Origin: Citrobacter sp. RHB25-C09
GTDB lineage: Bacteria; Pseudomonadota; Gammaproteobacteria; Enterobacterales; Enterobacteriaceae
Reading direction: 5' to 3'
Length of the DNA stretch: 64,000 bases
Assembly (NCBI RefSeq): GCF_013836145.1
Contig: NZ_CP057483.1
Location: 4,030,001 to 4,094,000 of the forward strand
Shown here: piece by piece, positions 1 to 7,833 of the stretch
How the letters are laid out: every line of letters starts with the position of its first letter
How positions within the stretch are numbered: the stretch's first letter is position 1
Notes under the pieces: model-generated
Told to the model about the DNA's origin: nothing
The model's input: the letters and a program-made list of their open reading frames with translations, nothing else
Databases searched by the model: none
Position numbers and translations under genes: made by a program

Positions 1-769
1 ACAGATGCGCTGACGCCGCGAACCGGGCTTTTGCGGGAAGCCGACGGCGGCGTGCTGTTTCTGGATGAGATCGCCGGACTGGGGCTGGACGAGCAGGCGA
101 TGCTGTTAAAAGCCATTGAGGAAAAGACCTTTTTCCCGTTTGGCTCAGACAAAGAGGTGCGCAGCGATTTCCAGTTGATTGCGGGAACGCATCGGGATAT
201 GCCGCAATGGGTGGCGGAGAGACGTTTCCGCGAAGACCTTTACGCGCGAATTAATATGTGGAGCTTTGCCCTGCGCCCGGCCTCGCACAGCGGCGGGAAG
301 ATATTGCGCCAAACGTCGAGTTTGAACTCCAGCGATTTTCCACCAGCAAGCAAAACCAGATCCGCTTTGATAAAGAAGCGCGTGAACGCTATCTGGCGTT
401 TGCCTGTTCACCTCAGGCGCAGTGGCGCGGCAATTTTCGCGAACTGAGCTCATCTGTTGCGCGAATGGCGACCCTGGCTGAACAGGGGCGCATCACATTA
501 GCCTTTGTCGAGGAGGAAATTGCGATTTTACAGGGGAGCTGGCAGGTGTCGTCATCGCCTCCTGAACTGGACCTGGAGCTCGACCTTTTCGATCGCCACC
601 AGTTAGAGACGGTGATTGAAGTCTGCCATCGTAGCGCGTCATTATCCGAAGCCGGGCGCGAACTTTTTGCCGTCTCACGGCAGAAAAAGCCAACCCCAAC
701 GACGCAGACCACCTGCGTAAGTATCTGGCGCGCTTTGGGCTGAGTTGGGAAGAGATTCGCGGTGGGTAA
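1..769 (+). pseudogene. rtcR: rtcR pseudogene, 3' part (sigma-54 activator of RNA repair genes)
   Basis: This is the C-terminal half of RtcR, the sigma-54-dependent activator of the rtcBA RNA-ligase/cyclase operon; its 5' part lies outside the window. The AAA+ Walker B region (LFLDEIAGLG) and the downstream FPFGS and REDLYARIN motifs read in frame 1. Near position 273 the reading shifts to frame 3: two extra bases, relative to the expected LPGL, break the ORF. Near 681-690 a second shift in an A-run moves the true C-terminus (KYLARFGLSWEEI) into another frame, ending at the TAA at 767-769. Two independent shifts argue for a decayed gene rather than one sequencing error. In E. coli rtcR lies beside rtcBA and glpR, so this location is unusual. 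Confidence 0.85.
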
Positions 770-788
770 TGCCAGTGCCAGTCTTTCT

Positions 789-867
789 GCCGGATGACGG
801 CGCTCTGCGCCTTATCCGGCCTACGAGGCCAGAACCCGTAGCCCCGATAAGCAAAGCACCATCGGGT
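789..867. repeat. REP/BIME palindromic element
   Basis: Two REP-like units lie head to head. The first begins GCCGGATGACGGCG and ends CCTTATCCGGCCTAC. The second is a diverged copy (CCCCGATAAGC...CATCGGG). It sits between the rtcR remnant and the convergent antitoxin gene, a typical place for REP elements. Confidence 0.9.
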
Positions 868-870
868 ACG

Positions 871-1209
871 CTATCCAACCTGAACTCTGACCGGTTTCCC
901 AAGCCTCACCAACATCATCACCAATGAATCCAGTGTGAATTTGTTGGTTTTTTGATTAACCACATCAGAAACTCGTGGTCGGGAGATATTTAACTTTCTT
1001 GCGGCTTCCGTCTGTTTCAGTCGATTTTCATCAATCCAACCGGCAATTTCCTGCATGAGTTGTTGCTTCAAAAGGATGAGTTGCTCAACTTCGTGTTCAG
1101 CATCATGTTGCAATTGTGCGGCTTCAGATTCGCTAAAGCCCAACTCCGCAAAAATATTGGCCTCAGGCAAGGTAACGTGACGCGTTTTTTTATCTATAAC
1201 GTTGTTCAT
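871..1209 (-). CDS. HigA-like XRE-family antitoxin
   Basis: The 112-residue protein has a long helical N-terminal part and a C-terminal helix-turn-helix (about residues 55-105: LKQTEAARKLNISRPRVSDV), as in the XRE/COG5606 antitoxins encoded behind RelE/HigB-type toxins. It follows the toxin gene, and its ATG overlaps the toxin stop by 4 bp, so translation is probably coupled. By family knowledge it should neutralise the toxin and repress the shared promoter; the palindrome at 1573-1590 is the likely operator. The pairing is sure from context; activity is inferred. Confidence 0.85.
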   Translation of the reverse strand: MNNVIDKKTRHVTLPEANIFAELGFSESEAAQLQHDAEHEVEQLILLKQQLMQEIAGWIDENRLKQTEAARKLNISRPRVSDVVNQKTNKFTLDSLVMMLVRLGKPVRVQVG

Positions 1210-1562
1210 AACTGACTCCTGCGCGTTTGCAGAACCGCGAGATAACGGACTTTCGCGATCCGTTTATCATGCTCCGATGTACGCTGCGTTTTCTTATTAA
1301 AGCAATGCAGTTCATAAATGGCGTTTTCAAGACGAGTCAGATAAAGGATCCGATAAGAGCCAGATTCATTTCTGAGCCTAATCTCTTCAACGCCTCTTCC
1401 GATTTCAGCCATGGGTTTCCAGTCAGCAGCTTCTAATCCCGCCTGTAAACGATGTAATTGAAACCCCGCATTTTTACGAATCGTTTCGGGAAAACTGCGT
1501 AAATCATCAAAAGAGCTTCCCACCCAGGCGATAGGTTTGAGAACCCGACTATTTTTTAGCAT
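1206..1562 (-). CDS. RelE/HigB-family toxin (phage Gp49-like)
   Basis: The 118-residue basic protein shows the Gp49/HigB pattern: WVGSSFDDLRSFPETIRK near the N-terminus, then RLRNESGSYRILYL and a C-terminal HCFNKKTQRTSEHD stretch typical of RelE-fold ribonucleases that cleave mRNA on the ribosome. It is the first gene of a toxin-antitoxin pair, the reversed order seen in higBA. A Shine-Dalgarno-like AGGGATG lies just upstream of the ATG. The coding frame is intact, with no sign of decay, unlike the neighbouring rtcR remnant. Confidence 0.85.
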   Translation of the reverse strand: MLKNSRVLKPIAWVGSSFDDLRSFPETIRKNAGFQLHRLQAGLEAADWKPMAEIGRGVEEIRLRNESGSYRILYLTRLENAIYELHCFNKKTQRTSEHDKRIAKVRYLAVLQTRRSQL

Positions 1563-1572
1563 ATCACATCCC

Positions 1573-1590
1573 TGTATAAAATTTTATACA
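1573..1590. promoter_or_regulatory. Perfect palindrome, candidate operator of the first TA module
   Basis: TGTATAAAATTTTATACA is an 18-bp perfect palindrome ending 10 bp upstream of the toxin start codon. Its position fits autorepression by the antitoxin or toxin-antitoxin complex. The AT-rich centre could also serve as a promoter -10 element. Binding itself is inferred. Confidence 0.65.
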
Positions 1591-1738
1591 TTCACCATCA
1601 CCAAACACCGCTTACGCTACTGTCGTGATGAAGAATCGTCATCGTGCGAAGGATTAATTTGCGAGGTGCTTTCAGGAGAAGTTTTATTTTTAAGGAATTA
1701 CCGTACACTGAACGCTCTGGCTGACTGAGGGCACCCAC

Positions 1739-2011
1739 ATGGCACTCCCGCGCATTACCCAAAAAGAGATGACCGAGCGCGAACAGCGCGAGTTGAAGAC
1801 GTTGTTGGATCGCGCGCGTATAGCGCACGGTCGTCCGCTGACTAACGCGGAAACCAACAGCGTGAAGAAAGAGTACATTGATAAACTGATGGCACTACGT
1901 GAAGCAGAAGCGAAAAAAGCCCGCCAGTTGAAGAAAAAGCAGGCTTATAAACCGGATTCCGAAGCGTCGTTTTCCTGGTCGGCGAATACGCCAACGCGCG
2001 GCAGACGTTAA
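1739..2011 (+). CDS. yjbD: YjbD, DUF3811 family protein
   Basis: This 90-residue, highly charged, mostly helical protein matches E. coli YjbD in length and sequence (starts MALPRITQKEMTEREQRE). Its function is unknown. The C-terminal half is rich in lysine and alanine (AEAKKARQLKKKQ), ending TRGRR. A GAGGG Shine-Dalgarno sits about 9 nt before the ATG. Its stop overlaps the stop of convergent rluF by 4 bp (TTAA), a compact arrangement also seen here for purD/zraR. Confidence 0.93.
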   Translation: MALPRITQKEMTEREQRELKTLLDRARIAHGRPLTNAETNSVKKEYIDKLMALREAEAKKARQLKKKQAYKPDSEASFSWSANTPTRGRR

Positions 2012-2883
2012 CGCCCTTTCTTCTTCCGCCCCGGCGAGGTGAAGCGTTTACCGTTTGCTGCCGGGCGTGCTTTCTCTTTTTCTGCCGATTTTTCGATCTT
2101 CACCACCGGGCGTTTAATCCCTGCGGTTTTCGGCTTCGCTTTTGCCTTCGGCTTCGCTTCCGACGATGAATTTTCGATGAGTTTGAACAGTTCGATCAGC
2201 TCATCATCCGTGAGGTCACGCCATTCACCGAGCGGCAATCCCGAAAGACCAACGTTCATGATGCGCGTGCGTTCAAGCTTCGTCACTTCATAGCCAAAGT
2301 GTTCGCACATGCGGCGGATCTGGCGGTTCAGCCCCTGGACCAGGGTGATGCGGAACACAAACGGTGCCTCTTTCTTGACCTTGCATTTTTTAGTGACGGT
2401 GCCAAGGATAGGAACACCCGCGCCCATGCCGCGAATAAACTCGTCGGTGACCGGCTTATCGACGGTGACCAGGTACTCTTTTTCGTGATCGTTACCGGCG
2501 CGCAGGATCTTGTTCACCAGATCGCCGTGGTTGGTCAGAAAGATCAGCCCCTGTGAGTCTTTATCCAGACGGCCAATCGGGAATACGCGTTTGCTGTGAT
2601 TGACGAAATCAACAATGTTGTCGCGTTCGCTGTCTTCTGTCGTACTGACGATCCCCACTGGCTTGTTCAGCGCGATAAAAACCAGGTCTTCCGCTTCGCG
2701 TGGTTCTATCAACCGACCATTGACCTTAACCACATCACCTGGCATGACCTGATCGCCAATGGTGGCGCGCTTGCCATTAATGAAGACGTTTCCCTGTTCA
2801 ATAAAGCGATCCGCTTCGCGACGCGAGCAGATTCCGCTTTCACTGATGTATTTGTTTAGACGAATAGATGAGTCGGGCAGCAT
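2008..2883 (-). CDS. rluF: RluF, 23S rRNA pseudouridine(2604) synthase
   Basis: RluF isomerises U2604 in 23S rRNA to pseudouridine and also acts on tRNA-Tyr. An N-terminal S4 RNA-binding domain (about residues 7-60, LNKYISESGICSRREADR) is followed by the RsuA-family catalytic domain with the active-site motif GRLDKDSQGL. The C-terminal tail is lysine-rich (KPKAKAKPKTAG). The start at 2883 follows a strong GGAGG and gives 291 residues, close to the E. coli length; the longer open frame upstream lies in a palindromic repeat and is not coding. Confidence 0.95.
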   Translation of the reverse strand: MLPDSSIRLNKYISESGICSRREADRFIEQGNVFINGKRATIGDQVMPGDVVKVNGRLIEPREAEDLVFIALNKPVGIVSTTEDSERDNIVDFVNHSKRVFPIGRLDKDSQGLIFLTNHGDLVNKILRAGNDHEKEYLVTVDKPVTDEFIRGMGAGVPILGTVTKKCKVKKEAPFVFRITLVQGLNRQIRRMCEHFGYEVTKLERTRIMNVGLSGLPLGEWRDLTDDELIELFKLIENSSSEAKPKAKAKPKTAGIKRPVVKIEKSAEKEKARPAANGKRFTSPGRKKKGR

Positions 2884-2900
2884 ATTACCTCCAAAACACA

Positions 2901-3010
2901 CGTCATCCTTCAAGCTGCCTCTGCGTTGGCCGCACTCACTCTTCCCAGTCACATAGTTATCTATGCTCCTGAGCCTTCGTTCCCTTGCCGCCTTGATCCA
3001 ACTTGAATGC
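2901..3010 (-). repeat. Enterobacterial imperfect palindromic repeat, copy A
   Basis: The roughly 110-bp element carries the core TCACATAGTTATCTATGCTC, with CATA/TATG arms at its apex, and flanking arms (CTTCAAGCTGCC near one end, GCCGCCTTGATCCAACTTGAA at the other) that can fold back. It ends 18 nt upstream of the rluF start, so it would be part of the rluF leader RNA. Related copies lie at 26027-26135 and 61455-61552. It is neither REP nor clearly ERIC. Confidence 0.7.
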
Positions 3011-3089
3011 TTTGGTGTATGAAAAAACGAAATATACCGCACCTCGCCCACGATAAAAAATAATCGTGAAAAAATGTCCTTCCACTATG

Positions 3090-3105
3090 TGTGATCCGGC
3101 ACACC
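3090..3105. promoter_or_regulatory. Candidate CRP site of the sor operon
   Basis: TGTGATCCGGCACACC matches 8 of the 10 conserved positions of the CRP consensus TGTGA-N6-TCACA. Catabolite control is expected for a PTS sugar operon, but the distance to the promoter cannot be fixed because the start site is unknown. Confidence 0.45.
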
Positions 3106-3185
3106 TTTCGACACAAAAGTGACCATGTTCAGAGAGTGCAACTTTGTCGAACGAAAACTAACAGAATCAACCAATTAGAGATTAA

Positions 3186-3199
3186 GGCACAATTGTGCC
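3186..3199. promoter_or_regulatory. SorC operator candidate 1
   Basis: GGCACAATTGTGCC is a perfect 14-bp palindrome upstream of sorC. A related palindrome lies 143 bp downstream at 3329-3342. SorC-family regulators bind palindromes as oligomers, so the two sites could be bridged. Confidence 0.55.
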
Positions 3200-3328
3200 A
3201 TAAACCAACTCCCACCACAGCATATGTGCAACACAAATCGCCATCTTTACCTCCTGAAATAAGAGAAAATCATTTTGTACTGCCGCTTTTATCAGGTTAT
3301 ATCAGATCAAGCAGACAGGAATGCGGTT

Positions 3329-3342
3329 TGCACAAATGTGCA
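3329..3342. promoter_or_regulatory. SorC operator candidate 2
   Basis: TGCACAAATGTGCA repeats the GCACA/TGTGC half-sites of operator 1 and directly precedes the AGGAG Shine-Dalgarno of sorC. Occupancy here could block transcription through the sorC start. SorC binding is inferred. Confidence 0.5.
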
Positions 3343-3353
3343 GGAGTCTAAAG

Positions 3354-4307
3354 ATGGCGGCGGAAAACAGTGATGATATTCGTCTGATCGTAAAAATAGC
3401 GCAGCTCTATTACGAACAGGATATGACTCAGGCGCAAATTGCCCGCGAGCTGGGGATTTATCGCACCACGATCAGTCGGCTGCTGAAGCGCGGTCGCGAG
3501 CAGGGCATCGTCACGATTGCCATCAATTACGACTACAACGATAACCTGTGGCTGGAACAGCAGTTAAAACAAAAATTTGGCCTCAAAGAGGCAGTGGTGG
3601 TCTCCTGCGATAGCGAGCAGGAAGAGGAACATTTAACGATGATGGGCGAACACGGCGCACAGTTACTGGAACGTTTGCTCGAACCCGGCGATATCATCGG
3701 ATTTTCATGGGGACGCGCGGTAAGGGCGCTGGTCGAAGGGTTATCACCCTCAAGCCAGTCACGTCAGTTAATCTGCGTGCCGATTATCGGTGGCCCCTCC
3801 GGAAAACTGGAAAGTCGCTTTCACGTCAATACGCTGACTTACGGCGCGGCGGCAAAGCTGAAGGCAGAGTCGCACCTCGCTGACTTCCCGGCACTGCTGG
3901 AAAACCCGTTGATTCGCAACGGCATTATGCAGTCTCAGCATTTTAAAACCATCTCGGCCTACTGGGACAACCTGGACGTGGCGCTGGTTGGGATTGGATC
4001 ACCAGCAATCCGTAACGGCGCAAACTGGCACGCCTTCTACGGCAGCGAAGAGAGTGACGACCTGCACGCCCGTCAGGTTGCCGGTGATATTTGTTCGCGC
4101 TTTTACGATATCAATGGTGTAACGGTCGAAACCAATATGAGTGAAAAAACGCTGTCCATCGAAACTAATAAATTAAAACAGGCGCGTTATTCGATCGGCA
4201 TTGCAATGGGCGAAGAAAAACTCAGCGGCATTTTAGGTGCTTTGCGCGGGCATTATATTAACGGTTTAGTCACTAACAACCATACCGCCGAATTGCTATT
4301 GAAGTAA
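3354..4307 (+). CDS. sorC: SorC, sorbose operon transcriptional regulator
   Basis: SorC is the founder of the SorC/DeoR-type sugar-responsive regulators and controls the sor operon, acting as repressor without and activator with L-sorbose. Residues about 15-60 form the helix-turn-helix (QAQIARELGIYRTTISRLLKRG); the remainder is the sugar-phosphate-binding, NagB-like domain (DIIGFSWGRAVRAL, VPIIGGPSGKLESRF). The start at 3354 follows AGGAG and gives 317 residues, close to the Klebsiella SorC length; an ATG 33 nt earlier lacks a ribosome site. It heads the operon, 70 bp before sorD. Confidence 0.93.
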   Translation: MAAENSDDIRLIVKIAQLYYEQDMTQAQIARELGIYRTTISRLLKRGREQGIVTIAINYDYNDNLWLEQQLKQKFGLKEAVVVSCDSEQEEEHLTMMGEHGAQLLERLLEPGDIIGFSWGRAVRALVEGLSPSSQSRQLICVPIIGGPSGKLESRFHVNTLTYGAAAKLKAESHLADFPALLENPLIRNGIMQSQHFKTISAYWDNLDVALVGIGSPAIRNGANWHAFYGSEESDDLHARQVAGDICSRFYDINGVTVETNMSEKTLSIETNKLKQARYSIGIAMGEEKLSGILGALRGHYINGLVTNNHTAELLLK

Positions 4308-4377
4308 ATAAATCTACCTTGATCCTGACGTAATTAAGTTTATGGAGGATCCCCTTATCTGAAGATGGGAGTCTGTT

Positions 4378-5184
4378 ATGCAATCGTGGTTAAATCTACA
4401 GGATAAAGTCATTATTGTGACCGGTGGTGCATCGGGAATCGGTTTAGCGATCGTCGAAGAATTATTAGCCCAGGGCGCCAATGTGCAAATGGCGGATATT
4501 CACAGCGGCGAGGGAAAATATATTGGCCATGCCGGATATCAATTCTGGCCAACAGATATTTCCAGTGCCAAAGACGTGCATCATACCGTTGATGAAATTA
4601 TTCAACGCTTCGGTCGTATTGACGGGCTAGTCAATAATGCCGGGGTTAATTTCCCGCGCCTTTTGGTCGATGAAAAAGCCCCCACCGGAAAATACGAATT
4701 AAACGAAGCCGCCTTCGAAAAAATGGTCAATATCAATCAGAAAGGCGTGTTTTTAATATCCCAGGCGGTGGCGCGGCAGATGGTCAAACAGCATGACGGC
4801 GTAATTGTTAACGTCTCCTCGGAAAGCGGACTGGAAGGCTCGGAAGGCCAGAGCTGCTATGCCGCCACCAAAGCTGCGCTTAACAGCTTTACCCGCTCCT
4901 GGTCGAAAGAGCTGGGTAAACACGGTATCCGCGTGGTGGGTATCGCCCCCGGTATCCTGGAGAAAACCGGCCTGCGCACGCCGGAGTATGAAGAAGCGCT
5001 GGCGTGGACCCGCAATATCACTGTTGAACAGCTACGCGAGGGCTACACCAAAAACGCCATCCCCATTGGCCGTTCGGGACGTTTAGCAGAAGTCGCTGAT
5101 TTCGTTTGTTATTTACTGTCTGAACGCGCCAGCTACATAACCGGAGTAACCACTAACATCGCGGGTGGAAAAACGCGCGGTTAA
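4378..5184 (+). CDS. sorD: SorD, D-sorbitol-6-phosphate 2-dehydrogenase
   Basis: SorD oxidises D-glucitol-6-phosphate, made by SorE, to D-fructose-6-phosphate with NAD+. It is a classical short-chain dehydrogenase: the cofactor motif TGGASGIG lies near residues 15-22, NNAG near residue 88, the catalytic serine in NVSSESG, and the YxxxK pair in YAATKAAL. Length 268 is usual for the family. It is the first enzyme gene of the operon, 9 nt ahead of sorF. A Shine-Dalgarno-like GGGAG lies upstream of the ATG. Confidence 0.93.
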   Translation: MQSWLNLQDKVIIVTGGASGIGLAIVEELLAQGANVQMADIHSGEGKYIGHAGYQFWPTDISSAKDVHHTVDEIIQRFGRIDGLVNNAGVNFPRLLVDEKAPTGKYELNEAAFEKMVNINQKGVFLISQAVARQMVKQHDGVIVNVSSESGLEGSEGQSCYAATKAALNSFTRSWSKELGKHGIRVVGIAPGILEKTGLRTPEYEEALAWTRNITVEQLREGYTKNAIPIGRSGRLAEVADFVCYLLSERASYITGVTTNIAGGKTRG

Positions 5185-5193
5185 GGAGACGTT

Positions 5194-5601
5194 ATGGTCC
5201 ATGCAATCTTCTGTGCTCACGGCAACCTGGCCTGCGCCATGCTGGAATCGGTGCAGATGGTCTACGGCGACACCCACGTTGAGGCGGTGGCGTTTGTCCC
5301 CGGAGAAAATGCCAGCGACATCGTGGTTAAGCTGGAAAAGTTAGTAAGCACCCACCCTCATGATGAATGGCTTATCGCCGTCGATCTACAGTGCGGCAGC
5401 CCCTGGAATGCCGCCGCCACGCTGGCGATGCGCAACCCGGCGATTCGCGTCATCAGTGGACTCTCTCTGCCACTGGCGCTGGAACTGGTGGATAACCAAA
5501 GCAGCATGAATGTGGATGAACTCTGCCAATACCTGACAGCCATCGCCCAACAGACCTGCGTTGTCTGGCAGCAACTGGAAACAGCCGAAGAGGATTTCTG
5601 A
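5194..5601 (+). CDS. sorF: SorF, sorbose PTS EIIA component
   Basis: SorF is the cytoplasmic EIIA of the mannose-family (Man) phosphotransferase system for L-sorbose. It takes phosphate from HPr on His9 in the N-terminal motif FCAHGNLA and passes it to SorB. The 135-residue length equals a free-standing EIIA domain. An AAGGAG lies upstream of the ATG, and the stop TGA overlaps the sorB start (TGATG), suggesting coupled synthesis with its partner. Confidence 0.93.
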   Translation: MVHAIFCAHGNLACAMLESVQMVYGDTHVEAVAFVPGENASDIVVKLEKLVSTHPHDEWLIAVDLQCGSPWNAAATLAMRNPAIRVISGLSLPLALELVDNQSSMNVDELCQYLTAIAQQTCVVWQQLETAEEDF

Positions 5602-6095
5602 TGAATATTACCCTTGCACGCATTGATGATCGCCTGATCCACGGTCAGGTCACTACCGTCTGGTCAAAGGTGGCAAATGCCCAGCGGATTATTATCTGCA
5701 ACGACGAAGTGTATAACGACGAGGTGCGCCGTACGTTATTACGCCAGGCCGCCCCACCGGGGATAAAAGTCAACGTGGTAAATATCGAAAAAGCCGTTGC
5801 CGTTTACCATAACCCGCAGTACCAGAACGAAACCGTTTTTTATTTATTTACCCGACCACAGGACGCGTTAGCGATGGTTAAGCAGGGCGTGAAAATTGCC
5901 ACCCTGAATATTGGCGGCATGGCCTGGCGCCCGGGTAAAAAACAGTTAACCAAAGCGGTTTCATTAGATGAAGAGGATATTAATGCGTTTCGTGAACTGG
6001 ATAATTTAGGCGTTACGTTGGATTTACGCGTCGTCGCCTCCGATCCGTCTGTGAATATTTTAGAAAAAATAAAAGAAATTTCGTTCGCTGAATAA
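5601..6095 (+). CDS. sorB: SorB, sorbose PTS EIIB component
   Basis: SorB is the Man-family EIIB that receives phosphate from SorF and transfers it to the sugar during transport. The phosphorylated histidine is His14 in the signature RIDDRLIHGQV. The domain fills the 164-residue protein (NIGGMAWRPGKKQ in the middle, DLRVVASDP near the end). It overlaps sorF by one base and is 53 nt from sorA. Confidence 0.94.
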   Translation: MNITLARIDDRLIHGQVTTVWSKVANAQRIIICNDEVYNDEVRRTLLRQAAPPGIKVNVVNIEKAVAVYHNPQYQNETVFYLFTRPQDALAMVKQGVKIATLNIGGMAWRPGKKQLTKAVSLDEEDINAFRELDNLGVTLDLRVVASDPSVNILEKIKEISFAE

Positions 6096-6148
6096 TGAAA
6101 AGCGCCTGTATTTAAGGCCGGGATGATCACATTCAAAGGTGACCTATT

Positions 6149-6946
6149 ATGGAAATCAGTACTCTACAAATTATTGCTATATTTCTCTTTTCCTGCATCG
6201 CAGGGATGGGCAGCGTGCTGGATGAGTTCCAGACCCATCGCCCATTAATTGCCTGTACGATGATTGGCCTGATCCTCGGCGATTTAAAAACCGGGGTGAT
6301 TCTGGGCGGTACGCTGGAGCTGATCGCGCTGGGCTGGATGAACGTCGGTGCCGCGCAGTCGCCCGATTCCGCACTTGCCAGCATTATCTCGGCGATTCTG
6401 GTCATTGTCGGCCAACAGAGCATCGCTACCGGGATCGCCATCGCCCTGCCCGTTGCGGCGGCCGGTCAGGTGCTGACCGTGTTTGCCCGTACCATCACCG
6501 TGGCGTTCCAGCACGCAGCCGATAAAGCCGCAGAGGACGCGCGCTTTCGTACCATCGACTTTCTTCACGTTTCCGCGCTGGGTGTGCAGGCGCTACGCGT
6601 TGCCGTTCCGGCGTTAATTGTGTCGCTGTTTGTCAGCGCGGATATGGTCAGCAATATGCTGAACGCGATCCCGGAATTCGTCACCCGCGGCTTGCAGATT
6701 GCCGGTGGTTTTATCGTGGTGGTGGGTTACGCCATGGTGCTGCGCATGATGGGCGTGAAGTATCTGATGCCGTTCTTCTTCCTCGGCTTTATCGCCGGTG
6801 GCTACCTCGATTTCAGCCTGCTGGCCTTTGGCGGCGTTGGCGTGATTATCGCGCTGGTCTACCTCCAGCTTAACCCACAGTGGCGCAAAGCCGAACCACA
6901 GGCTCAGGCCACCTCTTCCACCGCACTCGACCAGCTTGAAGATTAA
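6149..6946 (+). CDS. sorA: SorA, sorbose PTS EIIC membrane component
   Basis: SorA is the EIIC subunit of the Man-family sorbose permease, an inner-membrane protein that works together with SorM. Many hydrophobic segments are visible (IIAIFLFSCIAGMGSV at the N-terminus, TGIAIALPVAAAGQVL, FFFLGFIAGGYLDF), along with the family motif GDLKTGVILGGTLELIALGW. Length 265 is typical. It overlaps the upstream frame of sorM; the two subunits are encoded back to back. Confidence 0.93.
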   Translation: MEISTLQIIAIFLFSCIAGMGSVLDEFQTHRPLIACTMIGLILGDLKTGVILGGTLELIALGWMNVGAAQSPDSALASIISAILVIVGQQSIATGIAIALPVAAAGQVLTVFARTITVAFQHAADKAAEDARFRTIDFLHVSALGVQALRVAVPALIVSLFVSADMVSNMLNAIPEFVTRGLQIAGGFIVVVGYAMVLRMMGVKYLMPFFFLGFIAGGYLDFSLLAFGGVGVIIALVYLQLNPQWRKAEPQAQATSSTALDQLED

Positions 6947-6957
6947 TGGAGCCCATC

Positions 6958-7782
6958 ATGGAACAGAAAAAACTGACCAAATCCGACCTGTTTAGCATGT
7001 TTCTTCGCTCCAACCTGCAGCAGGCGTCATTTAACTTTGAACGTATCCACGGGCTGGGCTTTTGCTATGACATGATCCCTGCCATCAAGCGGCTCTACCC
7101 GTTAAAAGAGGATCAGGTCGCGGCGCTCAGACGGCACCTGGTGTTCTTTAACACCACGCCTGCGGTGTGCGGCCCGGTGATTGGCGTGACCGCGGCGATG
7201 GAAGAAGCACGGGCAAACGGCGCGGAGATCGACGACGGTGCCATCAACGGCATCAAAGTCGGCCTGATGGGGCCGCTTGCCGGGGTGGGCGACCCGCTGG
7301 TGTGGGGCACCTTACGTCCGATCACTGCCGCCCTCGGCGCCTCGCTGGCGCTCTCCGGCAACGTGCTCGGCCCCATCCTCTTCTTCGTACTCTTCAACGC
7401 CGTCCGTCTGGCGATGAAATGGTACGGCTTGCAGATCGGTTTCAACAAAGGGGTCAATATCGTCAGCGATATGGGCGGCAACCTGCTGCAAAAACTGACC
7501 GAAGGGGCGTCGATTCTTGGCCTGTTCGTGATGGGTGTACTGGTCACCAAATGGACCAGCATCAACGTGCCGCTGATCGTCTCGCAAACGCCTGGTGCAG
7601 ACGGTACGACCGTCACTATGACCGTGCAGAACATCCTCGATCAGCTCTGTCCCGGCCTGCTGGCGCTGGGCCTGACGATGCTGATGGTGCGCCTGCTCAA
7701 CAAGAAAATTAACCCGGTATGGCTGATCTTCGCCCTGTTCGGTTTGGGGATTATCGGCAACGCGCTGGGCTTCCTGTCCTGA
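6958..7782 (+). CDS. sorM: SorM, sorbose PTS EIID membrane component
   Basis: SorM is the EIID subunit that completes the sorbose permease. The EIID hallmarks are present: an N-terminal LTKSDLFSMFLRSNLQQASFN segment with FERIHGLGFCY, the FFNTTPAV motif, and GLMGPLAGVGDPLVWGT. The ATG at 6958 is preceded by GGAG 7 nt upstream and gives 274 residues, equal to the known family length; an ATG at 6946, joined to the sorA stop, is less well placed. Confidence 0.92.
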   Translation: MEQKKLTKSDLFSMFLRSNLQQASFNFERIHGLGFCYDMIPAIKRLYPLKEDQVAALRRHLVFFNTTPAVCGPVIGVTAAMEEARANGAEIDDGAINGIKVGLMGPLAGVGDPLVWGTLRPITAALGASLALSGNVLGPILFFVLFNAVRLAMKWYGLQIGFNKGVNIVSDMGGNLLQKLTEGASILGLFVMGVLVTKWTSINVPLIVSQTPGADGTTVTMTVQNILDQLCPGLLALGLTMLMVRLLNKKINPVWLIFALFGLGIIGNALGFLS

Positions 7783-7788
7783 CTGTTC

Positions 7789-7808
7789 GCCCCGGCGTCG
7801 CCCGGGGC
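7789..7808 (+). other. Intercistronic hairpin sorM-sorE
   Basis: GCCCCGG, a 5-6 nt loop and CCGGGGC form a GC-rich stem in the 51-nt gap between sorM and sorE. It has no following T-run, so it is more likely an RNA-stability or processing element than a terminator. Confidence 0.55.
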
Positions 7809-7833
7809 TTATATCTACACTGAGGTGGAATTT

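Larger units (their letters stand above)
2884..3353. other. Intergenic region between divergent rluF and sorC
   Basis: This 470-bp gap holds no gene. It contains a palindromic repeat next to rluF, a candidate CRP site, and two GCACA-type palindromes that bracket the presumed sor promoter; each is listed separately. Confidence 0.8.

Noticed and set aside
7825..7833. GTG start for sorE three codons upstream
   Set aside because: The GAGGTGG ribosome site overlaps this GTG; the ATG at 7834 is properly spaced.
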